Below are positions 8,675 through 16,942 of a stretch of DNA of 64,000 nt, one piece after another; the stretch's first letter is position 1; every line of letters begins with the position of its first letter. Below the pieces are notes generated by a model, which was not told the origin of the DNA, ran no database searches, and worked only from the letters and a program-made list of their open reading frames with translations. A program made the translations under genes and the position numbers. This DNA is from Microlunatus parietis (GTDB lineage Bacteria; Actinomycetota; Actinomycetes; Propionibacteriales; Propionibacteriaceae), in the NCBI RefSeq assembly GCF_013407955.1, contig NZ_JACCBU010000001.1, forward strand, positions 3,658,001 through 3,722,000. The letters are read 5' to 3'.

Positions 8675-9316
8675 TCAGATGCCGTGCGACTGCTGGGTCG
8701 GCACCCCGGTCCGGTCGGACTCGAACCGAGTCGGCTCGTAGCTGGCCGGTTCCGGCGGAGCCGGACGCGCGACCAGTCCGGACAGGCGGCCGAGCACCGT
8801 ACTCAATTCGAACCGCCAGCGGGCGGTGGCGCGGAGTTCCAGCCGCAGCCGCGGCGTGATCGGGTGCGGCCGGGTCACCTCGAAGCCGACGGCGGTCAGC
8901 CAGCCGACCGGCAGCAGGACATGGGCGCGGGTTCCGTTGCTGCCGGCGGCGCCGGAGCCGAACGCCTCCAGCGCACGGATCGACCGGCGCACCGCGAGCG
9001 CGGCCGCGGACCGGACGAGTTGTTTCCCGACACCGTGACCGCGATGCGGCTCGGCGACCCAGCCGGTGATCAGGACCGCGGCGTCCCGGCTGGCGCCGAC
9101 CGCGAAGACCGAACCCTTGGGCAGCAGGTCGGGCGGAGCCAGCAGCAGGAAGCCGATCACCTCGCCGGCGTTCACGGTCATCACGCCGCAGGCGCCCCAG
9201 CGGCCACAGACCTGCTCGGCCCAACCGGCGTCGACGCCCGGCATCGCCTCGAGACAGCTGGGCGGCAGCCGGTTCAGGTCACTCGCCGTGAGCGGGCGGA
9301 TCCGGCGGGACCGCAT
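8675..9316 (-). CDS. GNAT-family N-acetyltransferase
   Basis: ATG 9314-9316 gives 213 residues beginning MRSRRIRPLTASDLNRL, the usual GNAT N-terminal strand. ITGWVAEPHRGHGVGKQLVRSAAAL near residues 81-105 is motif A with the HRGHGVG acetyl-CoA loop. The remaining C-terminal part is basic and carries no known motif. A longer start at 9427 is rejected because an upstream 56-codon gene occupies that stretch and its TGA overlaps this ATG (TGATG), implying translational coupling. Acceptor substrate unknown. Confidence 0.82.
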   Translation of the reverse strand: MRSRRIRPLTASDLNRLPPSCLEAMPGVDAGWAEQVCGRWGACGVMTVNAGEVIGFLLLAPPDLLPKGSVFAVGASRDAAVLITGWVAEPHRGHGVGKQLVRSAAALAVRRSIRALEAFGSGAAGSNGTRAHVLLPVGWLTAVGFEVTRPHPITPRLRLELRATARWRFELSTVLGRLSGLVARPAPPEPASYEPTRFESDRTGVPTQQSHGI

Positions 9317-9486
9317 CAGCGAGACCCGAGGTCGGCGAAGCCTGGTGCCGGGCGGGGCCGGGTCAGGCCCGCGGCGAAGCCGATCAACAGCCCGAACGCG
9401 AGACCGGTCAGCAACCAACCGAACCACCGCCGCAGCCTGGGGCCGGCCGGGGTCGGCTGCGCCGAGGATCGCCGCGCCCTGTTCAT
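9316..9486 (-). CDS. small single-pass membrane protein, 56 residues
   Basis: ATG 9484-9486 opens a frame of 56 residues ending in TGA 9316-9318. The N-terminus MNRARRSSAQ is basic, residues 21-41 (WFGWLLTGLAFGLLIGFAAG) form one membrane helix, and the C-terminus is short and Pro/Arg-rich. By the positive-inside rule the N-terminus faces the cytoplasm. The stop overlaps the GNAT start as TGATG, so the two genes are probably made together. Function unknown; it may anchor or accompany the acetyltransferase. Support is structural only. Confidence 0.6.
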   Translation of the reverse strand: MNRARRSSAQPTPAGPRLRRWFGWLLTGLAFGLLIGFAAGLTRPRPAPGFADLGSR

Positions 9487-9534
9487 GGTCACATGCTAGT
9501 GCGGTTGCGAGATGGGCTGTAGCGGATCGCCGAC

Positions 9535-10905
9535 GTGGTGCACCCTGGTGGGGTGACCTCGTCCCCCGAACCTTCGAGCCGGCCCGCAGAGCCTCCGGTC
9601 CGACGCCGCGACACGCGGCTGGACAACTATGTCGACCGGTACGCGGTGCGTACCCACGGGATGACCGCTTCGGCGATCCGGGCCCTGTTCGCCGTGGCCA
9701 ATCGGCCCGAGGTCGTCTCGCTCGCCGGCGGGATGCCGAACATCACCGACCTGCCGCTGGACGTGGTCGGCAGCTCGCTGCAGCGGCTGGTCCTCGACGA
9801 CGGCCGGGTCGCGATGCAGTACGGCAGCGGGCAGGGCGAGCCGATGCTGCGGGAGGCGATCTGCGAGGTGATGGGCCTGGAGGGGATCGCCGCCCATCCG
9901 GACGACGTGACCGTGACCGTCGGCTCGCAGCAGGGCCTGGACCTGGTCACCCGGCTGTTCTGCGACCCGGGCGATGTGGTGCTCTGCGAGGCGCCGTCCT
10001 ACGTCGGTGCACTGGGCGTGTTCCGGGCCTACCAGTGCGAGGTACGGCACGTCGGCATGGACGCCGAAGGCCTGTCGCCGCAGGCACTCCGGGAAGCCCT
10101 GGAAGTCCTGCGCCAGCAGGGGAAGCGGGTCAAGTTCCTCTACACGATCCCGAGTTTCCACAATCCCGCCGGCGTCACCCAGTCCGAGCAGCGCCGCCGG
10201 GAGATCCTGGCCATCGCCCGCGAGGCCGACCTGCTGCTGATCGAGGACAATCCGTACGGACTGCTCGGATTCGATCATGAACCGCTGCCGACGCTGCGGT
10301 CGCTGGACTCGGAGCTGGTGATCTATCTCGGCACGTTCTCCAAGACGTTCGCGCCGGGCTTCCGGATCGGCTGGGTGCTCGCCCCGCACGCCGTACGCGA
10401 GAAGCTCGTGCTGGCCCAGGAATCGGCGACGCTCTGCCCGCCGGTGTTCTCCCAGTTCGCGGTGGCCGCCTACCTTCGTGATCATGACTGGCGCGGGCAG
10501 ATCAAGGTGTTCCGGGAGATGTACCGGGAGCGCCGGGACGCCATGATCGCCGGGCTCGCCGATCACCTGCCCGCCGGTTGCACGTGGAACACGCCGGCCG
10601 GCGGCTTCTTCGTCTGGGTCGGGCTACCGGCCGGGCTCGACGCGCAGGCGATGCTCCCCCGGGCCGTCACCGCACGGGTCGCCTACGTGCCCGGGACCGC
10701 GTTCTACACCGACGGTTTCGGGAGCCGTTTCATGCGGCTGTCGTACTGTTATCCGACACCGGAGCGGATCATCGAGGGCACCCGGCGGTTGGGCGAGGTG
10801 CTCAACCGGGAGGCGGCCCTGCACGAGACCTTCGGCACGGTCGGGCCGGCGGACCCGGCCGGGCCCGCGCTGCCGTACCAGGCACCGCGGCCGAACCAGA
10901 GTTGA
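9535..10905 (+). CDS. PLP-dependent class I/II aminotransferase (LysN/2-aminoadipate type)
   Basis: The 456-residue fold-type I aminotransferase has GGMPNITDLP near residue 65, YGSGQGEPMLREAI (96-109), the Asn/Pro/Tyr set in LYTIPSFHNPAG (202-213) and LLLIEDNPYG (233-242), and the PLP lysine Lys270 in YLGTFSKTFAPGFRIGW. This pattern fits stand-alone relatives of MocR C-terminal domains such as 2-aminoadipate/2-oxoglutarate or valine-pyruvate transaminases. The first 25 residues are unlikely to be structured, and GTG 9553 is an alternative start. It precedes ddl by 46 bases and could share its transcript. Confidence 0.9.
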   Translation: MVHPGGVTSSPEPSSRPAEPPVRRRDTRLDNYVDRYAVRTHGMTASAIRALFAVANRPEVVSLAGGMPNITDLPLDVVGSSLQRLVLDDGRVAMQYGSGQGEPMLREAICEVMGLEGIAAHPDDVTVTVGSQQGLDLVTRLFCDPGDVVLCEAPSYVGALGVFRAYQCEVRHVGMDAEGLSPQALREALEVLRQQGKRVKFLYTIPSFHNPAGVTQSEQRRREILAIAREADLLLIEDNPYGLLGFDHEPLPTLRSLDSELVIYLGTFSKTFAPGFRIGWVLAPHAVREKLVLAQESATLCPPVFSQFAVAAYLRDHDWRGQIKVFREMYRERRDAMIAGLADHLPAGCTWNTPAGGFFVWVGLPAGLDAQAMLPRAVTARVAYVPGTAFYTDGFGSRFMRLSYCYPTPERIIEGTRRLGEVLNREAALHETFGTVGPADPAGPALPYQAPRPNQS

Positions 10906-10951
10906 TCATGGATTGTTGATCATGGGAAATGATCATGAACGGAGGGATCGG

Positions 10952-11908
10952 GTGACCGACGTCGGGACCGTCGTGGTGCTGGCGGGTGGCCTCTCGCACG
11001 AGCGGGAGGTGTCGCTGCGCTCGGGCCGGCAGGTCGCCGAGGCCCTGCGCGACGAGGGGCTCGAGGTGATCGAGTCCGACGTCGACTCGGGGCTGGTGGA
11101 GCGGCTCGACGGGCTGCCCGGTGCGGTCGTGTTTCCCTTGCTGCACGGCGAAACCGGCGAGGACGGTGCGTTGCGCGAGGTGTTCCGGCTGCTCGACGTA
11201 CCGTTCGTCGGATCCGACGGTGCCGCCTGCCGGGTCGCCTTCGACAAGTCGATCGCGACGACCGTGGTCGCCGACGCGGGCCTGGCCACACCGGAGCAGG
11301 TGGCGTTGCCGCACGAGATCTTCCGCGAGCTCGGCGCCCAGGCCCTGGTGTCCGCGCTGGCGAAGCGGATCGGGTTCCCGATGATGATCAAGCCGTCGCG
11401 CAGCGGCTCGGCGCTGGGCTGCACCAAGGTCGCCACCCCGGACGAGTTGCCGGCGGCAATGGTCGCGGCCTTCGCCTACGGGTCGGTTGCGGTGGTGGAG
11501 ACGTTCATCGCCGGCACCGAGGTGGCGGTGACCGTGATCGACCGCGGCGACGGCCCGGTGGCGCTGCCGGCGGTCGAGATCCGGCCCGACTCCGGGATCT
11601 ACGACTACGCAGCCCGGTACACGGCCGGCGCGACCCGCTTCCTCTGCCCCGCCGACCTGCCCGACCCGGTGTCCCAGCGCTGCTCGGAGGTTGCGCTCAC
11701 CGTGCACCGCCTGCTCGGCCTGGCCGACCTTTCCCGGACCGATCTCATCGTCCGCCCGGACGGCGTGCCGGTGTTCCTCGAGGTCAGCGTCGCGCCCGGG
11801 ATGACCGAGACGTCCTCTGTGCCGCTGGCGATCGAGGCCGCCGGCTGGGGCATCGGCGAGACCTGCGCCGACCTGGCCCGGGCGGCCGCCCGGCGGGGTC
11901 GTGGATGA
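10952..11908 (+). CDS. ddl: D-alanine--D-alanine ligase family protein
   Basis: GTG 10952-10954, preceded by GGAGG at an 8-base spacing, gives 318 residues. The start VVVLAGGLSHEREVSLRSG is the Ddl N-terminal signature; FPLLHGETGEDGALREVFRLLDVPFVGSD follows, then the ATP-grasp region FPMMIKPSRSGSALGCTKV and the metal/ATP loop VFLEVSVAPGMTETS. Ddl joins two D-alanines for peptidoglycan precursors. FLEVSVAPGMT varies slightly from the usual E-NT-PG-T, where Asn is replaced by Ser, which could reflect a divergent ligase. The stop overlaps the next ATG (ATGA). Confidence 0.85.
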   Translation: MTDVGTVVVLAGGLSHEREVSLRSGRQVAEALRDEGLEVIESDVDSGLVERLDGLPGAVVFPLLHGETGEDGALREVFRLLDVPFVGSDGAACRVAFDKSIATTVVADAGLATPEQVALPHEIFRELGAQALVSALAKRIGFPMMIKPSRSGSALGCTKVATPDELPAAMVAAFAYGSVAVVETFIAGTEVAVTVIDRGDGPVALPAVEIRPDSGIYDYAARYTAGATRFLCPADLPDPVSQRCSEVALTVHRLLGLADLSRTDLIVRPDGVPVFLEVSVAPGMTETSSVPLAIEAAGWGIGETCADLARAAARRGRG

Positions 11909-12657
11909 CGGTCGTGTCCGACGTCACCGGCCGATCCCGCCTGCTGCCGGTGCAACGCGCCGGGATCATCCTGCTCGGCCTGGCGCTCGCCGCCGCCATG
12001 GGCGTCCTCGGTGTCTGGCAGGCGCAGGTCTACCAGTCGCAGGGACTCGAGGCGGCCGCGCACCGTGCCGCCGAGCCCGCTCGGCCCCTCACAGAGGTGG
12101 CGCCGGTCGGCGCCACGGTGACGGACGGCTATGGCCGGACGGTGACGTTCACCGGTCACTACCGGCCGGACCTGCAGCTGGTGGTGCGGTCGTCCGACGA
12201 TCCCGAGGTACGGGTGCTGACCGGCTTCGAGCTGACCGACGGCAGCCTGGTCGCCGTGGTGCGCGGGTCACTTCCCGCCGGTACGGCTGAGCCGCCGGCC
12301 CCGCCGAGCGGCACGCTGACCCAGTCCGGGCTGCTGTTGCCGTCCGAGGATTCGGGCGAGAACGACCCGGACGCGCCGGGTGTGATCACGGCCATCCGGG
12401 TGCAGCGGCTGGCGCAGCAGTGGCCGGGCTCGCTGGTCAACGGTTACGTCACGCTGACGTCCGCCGACGCGGCCGGGCAGGGACTGGCGGCGTCACCGTA
12501 CCGGCTGCCTGATGCGCCCGGCCGCCTGCGCAACGGTGCCTACGCGGTGCAGTGGTGGGTGTTCGCCGCCTTCGCGATCGGGATGGCGATCAAGGTCGCC
12601 CGCGATCTCGGTCGGCCCCGGCCGGACGGCGACAAGAACTACGACGTAGAGTCGTAG
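11905..12657 (+). CDS. SURF1-family cytochrome oxidase assembly protein
   Basis: The 250-residue protein has two membrane helices, residues 19-37 (AGIILLGLALAAAMGVLGVWQ) and about 220-236 (WWVFAAFAIGMAIKVARD), around an extracytoplasmic domain. GVWQAQVYQ after helix 1, VTFTGHYRPD, LTGFELTDGSLVAVVRGS and the C-terminal NGAYAVQWWVFA match SURF1/Shy1 proteins, which help mature the aa3 oxidase. It overlaps ddl by four bases and is followed two bases later by a DUF3817 gene. Confidence 0.88.
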   Translation: MTVVSDVTGRSRLLPVQRAGIILLGLALAAAMGVLGVWQAQVYQSQGLEAAAHRAAEPARPLTEVAPVGATVTDGYGRTVTFTGHYRPDLQLVVRSSDDPEVRVLTGFELTDGSLVAVVRGSLPAGTAEPPAPPSGTLTQSGLLLPSEDSGENDPDAPGVITAIRVQRLAQQWPGSLVNGYVTLTSADAAGQGLAASPYRLPDAPGRLRNGAYAVQWWVFAAFAIGMAIKVARDLGRPRPDGDKNYDVES

Positions 12658-12659
12658 TC

Positions 12660-13040
12660 ATGCGCGGTGCGTTGCTTCGGTATCGGATCATGGCCTACGT
12701 GGTCGGGGTCCTGTTGGTGATCTTGATGTGTGTCGGGGTTCCGATGCGCTACATCTGGCACGACGAGACCGTGGTCCACTGGACCGGGATGCCGCACGGG
12801 TGGCTCTACATGATCTTGCTGATCACCGCGTTCGACCTCGGCAGGCGGGCCAAGTGGACCTGGAAGAGGCTGATCTTGATCGCGCTGGCCGGGACCGTGC
12901 CGTTCCTGTCCTTCGTCGCGGAACGCTCGGCCACCAAGGACGTACGGGAGAAGCTCGCCAAGCTCGAGGCCCGGGAGAAGGCCGAGCAGTCCGCAGAGCC
13001 CGGTGCCGCAGCCTCCGAGGTCGCCGAGCCCGGCCGTTGA
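12660..13040 (+). CDS. DUF3817-family membrane protein
   Basis: ATG 12660 gives 126 residues. Three hydrophobic stretches (about 9-29, 47-62 and 70-88) surround HDETVVHWTGMPHGWLYMILL, a pattern of DUF3817 proteins often found beside SURF1 or cytochrome-related genes in actinobacteria. The C-terminal 38 residues are a charged helix followed by an Ala/Glu/Pro tail. It starts two bases after the SURF1 stop and is likely co-transcribed. Role unknown, possibly in respiratory-membrane assembly by association. Confidence 0.85.
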   Translation: MRGALLRYRIMAYVVGVLLVILMCVGVPMRYIWHDETVVHWTGMPHGWLYMILLITAFDLGRRAKWTWKRLILIALAGTVPFLSFVAERSATKDVREKLAKLEAREKAEQSAEPGAAASEVAEPGR

Positions 13041-13061
13041 TCGTGCTGCTCAGCGCCTCGG

Positions 13062-13538
13062 TCAGCCGGTCTCGACGCTGAGCACGGTGGTCCGCATCAT
13101 CCCGCTGCCGTCCGGCACCTCGTAGCGGACCGGCATTCCCGGATAGTCCGGCGCGAACCAGAACGTCTGCACCTCGGCGTCGCTGGTCGGCCTGGTGTCG
13201 TAGCGGACGCATTCCAGGCGGCCGAGCGGGAGCTCGACCAGTTCGTTGCGGACCTCTGTGCGATCGGCCGGGAAGGAGGCGTGCCCCTGCAGTTCCCGCC
13301 AGGTGACCCGGCTCGTCGACACGTCGTCGGGAGCGTCGGCGTTCCACCGGTCCAGGGTGGCGCCGGTGTCGTCCCCGTCGCGGAAGCGGTTCAGCCGTTC
13401 GAAGGTCGAGCCGTCGGGTCCCTCGACCAGCAGCCGGATCGTCTTCCCGGCCCGACTCGATTCTCGGATCTCCTCCGCCGTGAACGGTGTCGGGAGCAAA
13501 CCTGGACCGAGTACGTGCTTGTCGGGGGCCTCCATCAC
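13062..13538 (-). CDS. conserved hypothetical protein
   Basis: The 158-residue soluble protein (GTG start, or the ATG one codon later) has no signal peptide or recognised motif. The sequence has alternating strands: KTIRLLVEGPDGSTFERLNRFRDGDDTGATLDRW, then RTEVRNELVELPLGRLECVRYDTRP and QTFWFAPDYPGMPVRYEVPDG. The final part looks like a lipocalin-like or DUF3108-like beta fold that reads out a conversion or marker, but this is only a resemblance. It is convergent with the DUF3817 gene (21-base gap). Confidence 0.65.
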   Translation of the reverse strand: MMEAPDKHVLGPGLLPTPFTAEEIRESSRAGKTIRLLVEGPDGSTFERLNRFRDGDDTGATLDRWNADAPDDVSTSRVTWRELQGHASFPADRTEVRNELVELPLGRLECVRYDTRPTSDAEVQTFWFAPDYPGMPVRYEVPDGSGMMRTTVLSVETG

Positions 13539-13653
13539 GCTATTCTCCGCCTCCCCTGGCGATCCTGCCCAGCCTCTCGCAGAACTTCCCCAGGACGATT
13601 TGTCGACTTATTTCTATGTCGCGGTATCGGTATGGGGGTAGATCTGTTTGTGG

Positions 13654-14607
13654 TCAGTTCGCGTTGGTGTTCTGGTCGTTCCCGGGCGCGGTCGGCGTGG
13701 ACAGGCCCATGGCCGCGACGATCCGGTGCAGGTCGTCGACGGTGGCGAACTCGACCACGATCTTGCCCTTCGTCTTGCCCAGATCCACCTTGACCCGCGT
13801 CTCGAAATGGTTCGACAGCCGGTCGGCGAGCTCGGCGACCTTCGGTGCGAACGGCTTCGATCGGCGCTTGCGTACCGGCTCGTCCTCGCCGGTCTCACCG
13901 AGGGTCACGAGCTCCTCGACGGCTCGTACCGAGAGACCTTCGGCGACCACCCGCTGGGCCATCCGCTCCTGCGCCGCCTGGTCCTCCACGGCGAGCAGCG
14001 CCCGGGCGTGCCCGGCGCTCAGGACGCCGGCCGCGACCCGGCGCTGGACCGTCGGCGGCAGCTTGAGCAGGCGGATCGTGTTGGAGATCTGCGGCCGCGA
14101 CCGCTTGATCCGCTGCGACAACTCCTCATGGGTGCAGCCGAAATCCTCCAGCATCTGCTGGTACGCGGCCGCCTCCTCCAGCGGGTTCAGCTGCGACCGG
14201 TGCAGGTTCTCCAGCAGCGCGTCGCGCAGCAGGTCGTGATCCTTGGTCTCCCGCACGATCGCGGGGATCTTCTCCAGGTTCGCCTGCTGCGAGGCACGCC
14301 ACCGGCGCTCCCCCATGACCAGCTCGAACTTCCCGTCGGCGATCGGCCGGACGACGATCGGCTGCAGCAGGCCGACCTCCTGGATGGAGGCGACCAGCTC
14401 GGCCATCGCGTCCTCATCGAAGACGGTGCGCGGCTGCCTCGGGTTCGGAGTGACGGCGTTCGCGTCGATCTCGGCGAAGTAGGAACCCTCCGGGACCGGG
14501 TGTGCGGGCGCCGGCTCCGGCGATTCGGGAGTCTCCCGGGGCTCGGTGCGCTGGAAGAGTTCGCCCAGTCCGCGTCCCAGTCCACGACGCTCGGCGCCGA
14601 CGCTCAT
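13654..14607 (-). CDS. parB: ParB chromosome-partitioning protein, parS-binding CTPase
   Basis: The 317-residue protein has an N-terminal [12 protein letters not shown]arA-contact motif, [22 protein letters not shown], the CTP-binding GERRWRA and [14 protein letters not shown] motifs, the helix-turn-helix [23 protein letters not shown], and a C-terminal dimerisation domain ending at about residue 303. It loads at parS and spreads as a CTP-dependent clamp to segregate the origin. Its ATG overlaps the parA stop by four bases. Candidate sites are at 15891, 17837 and possibly 27903. Confidence 0.97.
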   Translation of the reverse strand: MSVGAERRGLGRGLGELFQRTEPRETPESPEPAPAHPVPEGSYFAEIDANAVTPNPRQPRTVFDEDAMAELVASIQEVGLLQPIVVRPIADGKFELVMGERRWRASQQANLEKIPAIVRETKDHDLLRDALLENLHRSQLNPLEEAAAYQQMLEDFGCTHEELSQRIKRSRPQISNTIRLLKLPPTVQRRVAAGVLSAGHARALLAVEDQAAQERMAQRVVAEGLSVRAVEELVTLGETGEDEPVRKRRSKPFAPKVAELADRLSNHFETRVKVDLGKTKGKIVVEFATVDDLHRIVAAMGLSTPTAPGNDQNTNAN

Positions 14608-16016
14608 GAATTCTCCTTTGCTCCGCGGCGGGCGATCTCTCGCGCTGCCGCAAGGTACGACTCGGCGCCGGTCGACTCCGGCTGATAGGTCAGGACGGTC
14701 TGCCCGTAACTGGGCGCCTCGGAGATACGCACCGAACGCGGAATCACCATCGGCAGCGTCTGCTCGGTGAAGTGAGCCCGTACCTCGTCGACGACTTGAG
14801 CGGCGAGCTTGGTCCGGGCGTCGAACATGGTCAGCAGCACCGTCGAGAGGTCGAGCTCGTCGTTCAGCTCACCCTTCACGAGGTTGATCGTCTGCATCAA
14901 CTGCGAGACTCCCTCGAGCGCGTAGTACTCGCACTGGATCGGGATGAGGATCTCGTTCGCCGCGACCAGCGCGTTCAGGGTGAGCAGGCCGAGCGACGGC
15001 GGGCAGTCGAAGAAGACGTAGTCGGCCGGGTGATCCTTGAGGTAGGTGCGGAGCGCCTTGTTCAGCCGACCTTCCCGGGCCACGACGGACACCAGCTCGA
15101 CCTCGGCGGCGGCCAGATCGACGGTCGCCGGCAGGACCCGCAGATTCGGCGCTTCCTGGGAGACGACGACGAGGTCCTCGATCGCGTCGCCGTCGAGCAG
15201 GACCTCGTACGTTCCGCGGGTGCCGGTGCTGTGCTCCACCCCGAGGGCGGTCGACGCGTTTCCCTGCGGATCGAGGTCGATGACCAGAACGGAGAGTCCA
15301 CCCATGGCAAGGGCTGCGGCGATGTTCACCGTCGTCGTCGTCTTGCCGACGCCACCCTTCTGGTTGGCGACCACCATGATCCGCGTGTCCGGTGGCGCCG
15401 GCAGCGGTTCGATCAGCGGTCGTGCCGGAGCAGACTCCGCCTCCGGCTCGGCCTGAGCCTCCGGCGTCGGAGGCTCCAGATCGTCCGTCGACGCCTCCGC
15501 TGGTACGGGGTGCGTGACCTCGTGCTGGACCGGGACATCCGCGACGGTTGCGGCCATCCCGTCGGGCGGCGCGAGGGTGGCGATGTCCGCCTGGCCCGAT
15601 GCTTCGTTGTCCGGTGCGACCACTGGGTCCGTGAGCGGTTCGGTCACCGCGACCTGCTCGACCACACTGGGTACCTCCGGCGTCGCAGGGGCGGGGTCGG
15701 GCGTTGCGTGAGCCGGCTCGGCCAGCGCGTCAGTCGTGTCGGCCTTCTCCGCAAACTGATCGGGCGGGACGACAACCGGTGCGGAGACGACGATCTTGGG
15801 ATCGCCTGTGGCAGGTGCTGCGCCGACCGGGGTCGTGGGCAACTCGTCACGCGTCGCTCCGTTGGTGGGAGGTACGGATCCCGAGGTCGATGTTTCCCGT
15901 GAAACAGTCGGCCAACCAAGTGACTTGGCGTCGTGCGCGACGCCTGGCCATCCCAGTCCCCCCGGGGCGGCCGGACGAATCCCCCGCCGCAATGCCACCA
16001 TCCCAGTTCCCTGCAC
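14604..16016 (-). CDS. parA: ParA chromosome-partitioning ATPase with long N-terminal extension
   Basis: The ATPase domain begins near residue 210 with [18 protein letters not shown] (deviant Walker A), then [13 protein letters not shown] and [16 protein letters not shown], all typical of ParA/Soj. The 209-residue extension is unusual. Residues 38-42 read VSRET, encoded by the parS-like site at 15891-15906, as in mycobacterial ParA where the peptide VSRETS also arises from par[11 protein letters not shown] near 60-69 resembles the conserved TPIG stretch after it. Residues about 75-205 are Ala/Pro/Glu/Val-rich and probably disordered. GTG 16016 or ATG 16001 could be the start; the conserved VSRET peptide argues that the extension is translated. 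Confidence 0.95.
   Translation of the reverse strand: MQGTGMVALRRGIRPAAPGGLGWPGVAHDAKSLGWPTVSRETSTSGSVPPTNGATRDELPTTPVGAAPATGDPKIVVSAPVVVPPDQFAEKADTTDALAEPAHATPDPAPATPEVPSVVEQVAVTEPLTDPVVAPDNEASGQADIATLAPPDGMAATVADVPVQHEVTHPVPAEASTDDLEPPTPEAQAEPEAESAPARPLIEPLPAPPDTRIMVVANQKGGVGKTTTTVNIAAALAMGGLSVLVIDLDPQGNASTALGVEHSTGTRGTYEVLLDGDAIEDLVVVSQEAPNLRVLPATVDLAAAEVELVSVVAREGRLNKALRTYLKDHPADYVFFDCPPSLGLLTLNALVAANEILIPIQCEYYALEGVSQLMQTINLVKGELNDELDLSTVLLTMFDARTKLAAQVVDEVRAHFTEQTLPMVIPRSVRISEAPSYGQTVLTYQPESTGAESYLAAAREIARRGAKENS
15891..15906. promoter_or_regulatory. parS-like centromere site inside parA
   Basis: TGTTTCCCGTGAAACA differs from the parS consensus TGTTTCACGTGAAACA at one base. It lies in the 5' part of parA, about 110 bases from its start, and encodes VSRET. 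ParB binding is expected from consensus match. Confidence 0.8.
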
Positions 16017-16107
16017 GTTCGTCCTCCCCTACCGACAGGGCAACGTTACTGGACGCCCACCCACAACTCGGCCATCCACACCGCGCCACGGATAGGCGTC
16101 TCACAGA

Positions 16108-16942
16108 TCAGGCCAACAGCGCGGCAATCCAGGCACTGAGCCGCTCGCGCAGGACCCTTCCTGTGATCTCAGGGCGGCCGATTCCGGCATAGTTCACCGC
16201 CCACGTCTCCACCACGTCCTACGCGTGCCCAGCAGCCTCGAGATCCCACGCCGCAACGTTCTCGATCTCCACCCTCGGCTGCCTCCTCGTACTTTCGAAG
16301 GAAGTGATCCGCCGCCTCCGTCGAGCCAAGGAGAACAAGGTCCTGGCGACACCACGCGACATCGACCCCCGAGGTCCGCAGAGAGCGCCCGACCAATCGA
16401 CCACCCCGGATAGCGAGCTCCCGAGCCACAGGGCATTCCCGCACAGAAGTCGTAGTGCACCATGACCCTTCCGGTCCGGTCCAACGACTCTCCCGGTCCC
16501 GAGCTGCTGCAGCCGCCGGCCCGTCGCCGGACGGCGGCCCCGTCATCACCGGGCGAAGACCGCGCCCGTCGATCGCATGAATGCGCGCGGGCACGCGTGC
16601 CATCTCGGTGCCGATCCCAGAAAGCGACAGTTCCTTGACGGGGTGTCCACCAGCCAGCTTGCTCGTCGCGATGATGGACCCGGCAGCATCGCCGACCGAG
16701 TGACCGACCAACCGCGGCGCGAGAGGCCCCAACGAGGCCAGGCGTTCCATCACCCGCACTTCCTCGACGACCGCCCGATCACCCACCGGAAAGTGACGGA
16801 CCACGTACTCGTTCCCTTCGGCGTCCCGAGCACCCACGGCTACTGCATGCCCCCCGCCAAGCAACTCACCCGTCAGCTTGAGCTCGCGCCCGACGACCTC
16901 ACCAGCCCGTCGCACCAAGTCGTTCAGCGGACTTCGATTCAT
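16108..16942 (-). pseudogene. decayed aminoglycoside-phosphotransferase-family gene
   Basis: The intact beginning, from ATG 16942 to about 16490, reads MNRSPLNDLVRRAGEVVG through a kinase N-lobe (GNEYVVRHFPVGDRAVVEE, GSIIATSKLAGGHP). The catalytic loop VMVHYDFCAG then appears in another frame (16430-16470), VDWSGALCGPRG in a third (16390 region), GVDVAWCRQDLVLLGS and HFLRKYEEA in the first again, and AAWDLEAAGHA in the third frame followed by TAG, after which VVETWAVNYAGIGRPEITG continues in the same frame to TGA 16108-16110. Placed end to end these fragments give about 278 codons, a normal APH length. Several frameshifts plus one nonsense codon, while all neighbours are intact, point to real gene death rather than sequencing error. 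Confidence 0.85.
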
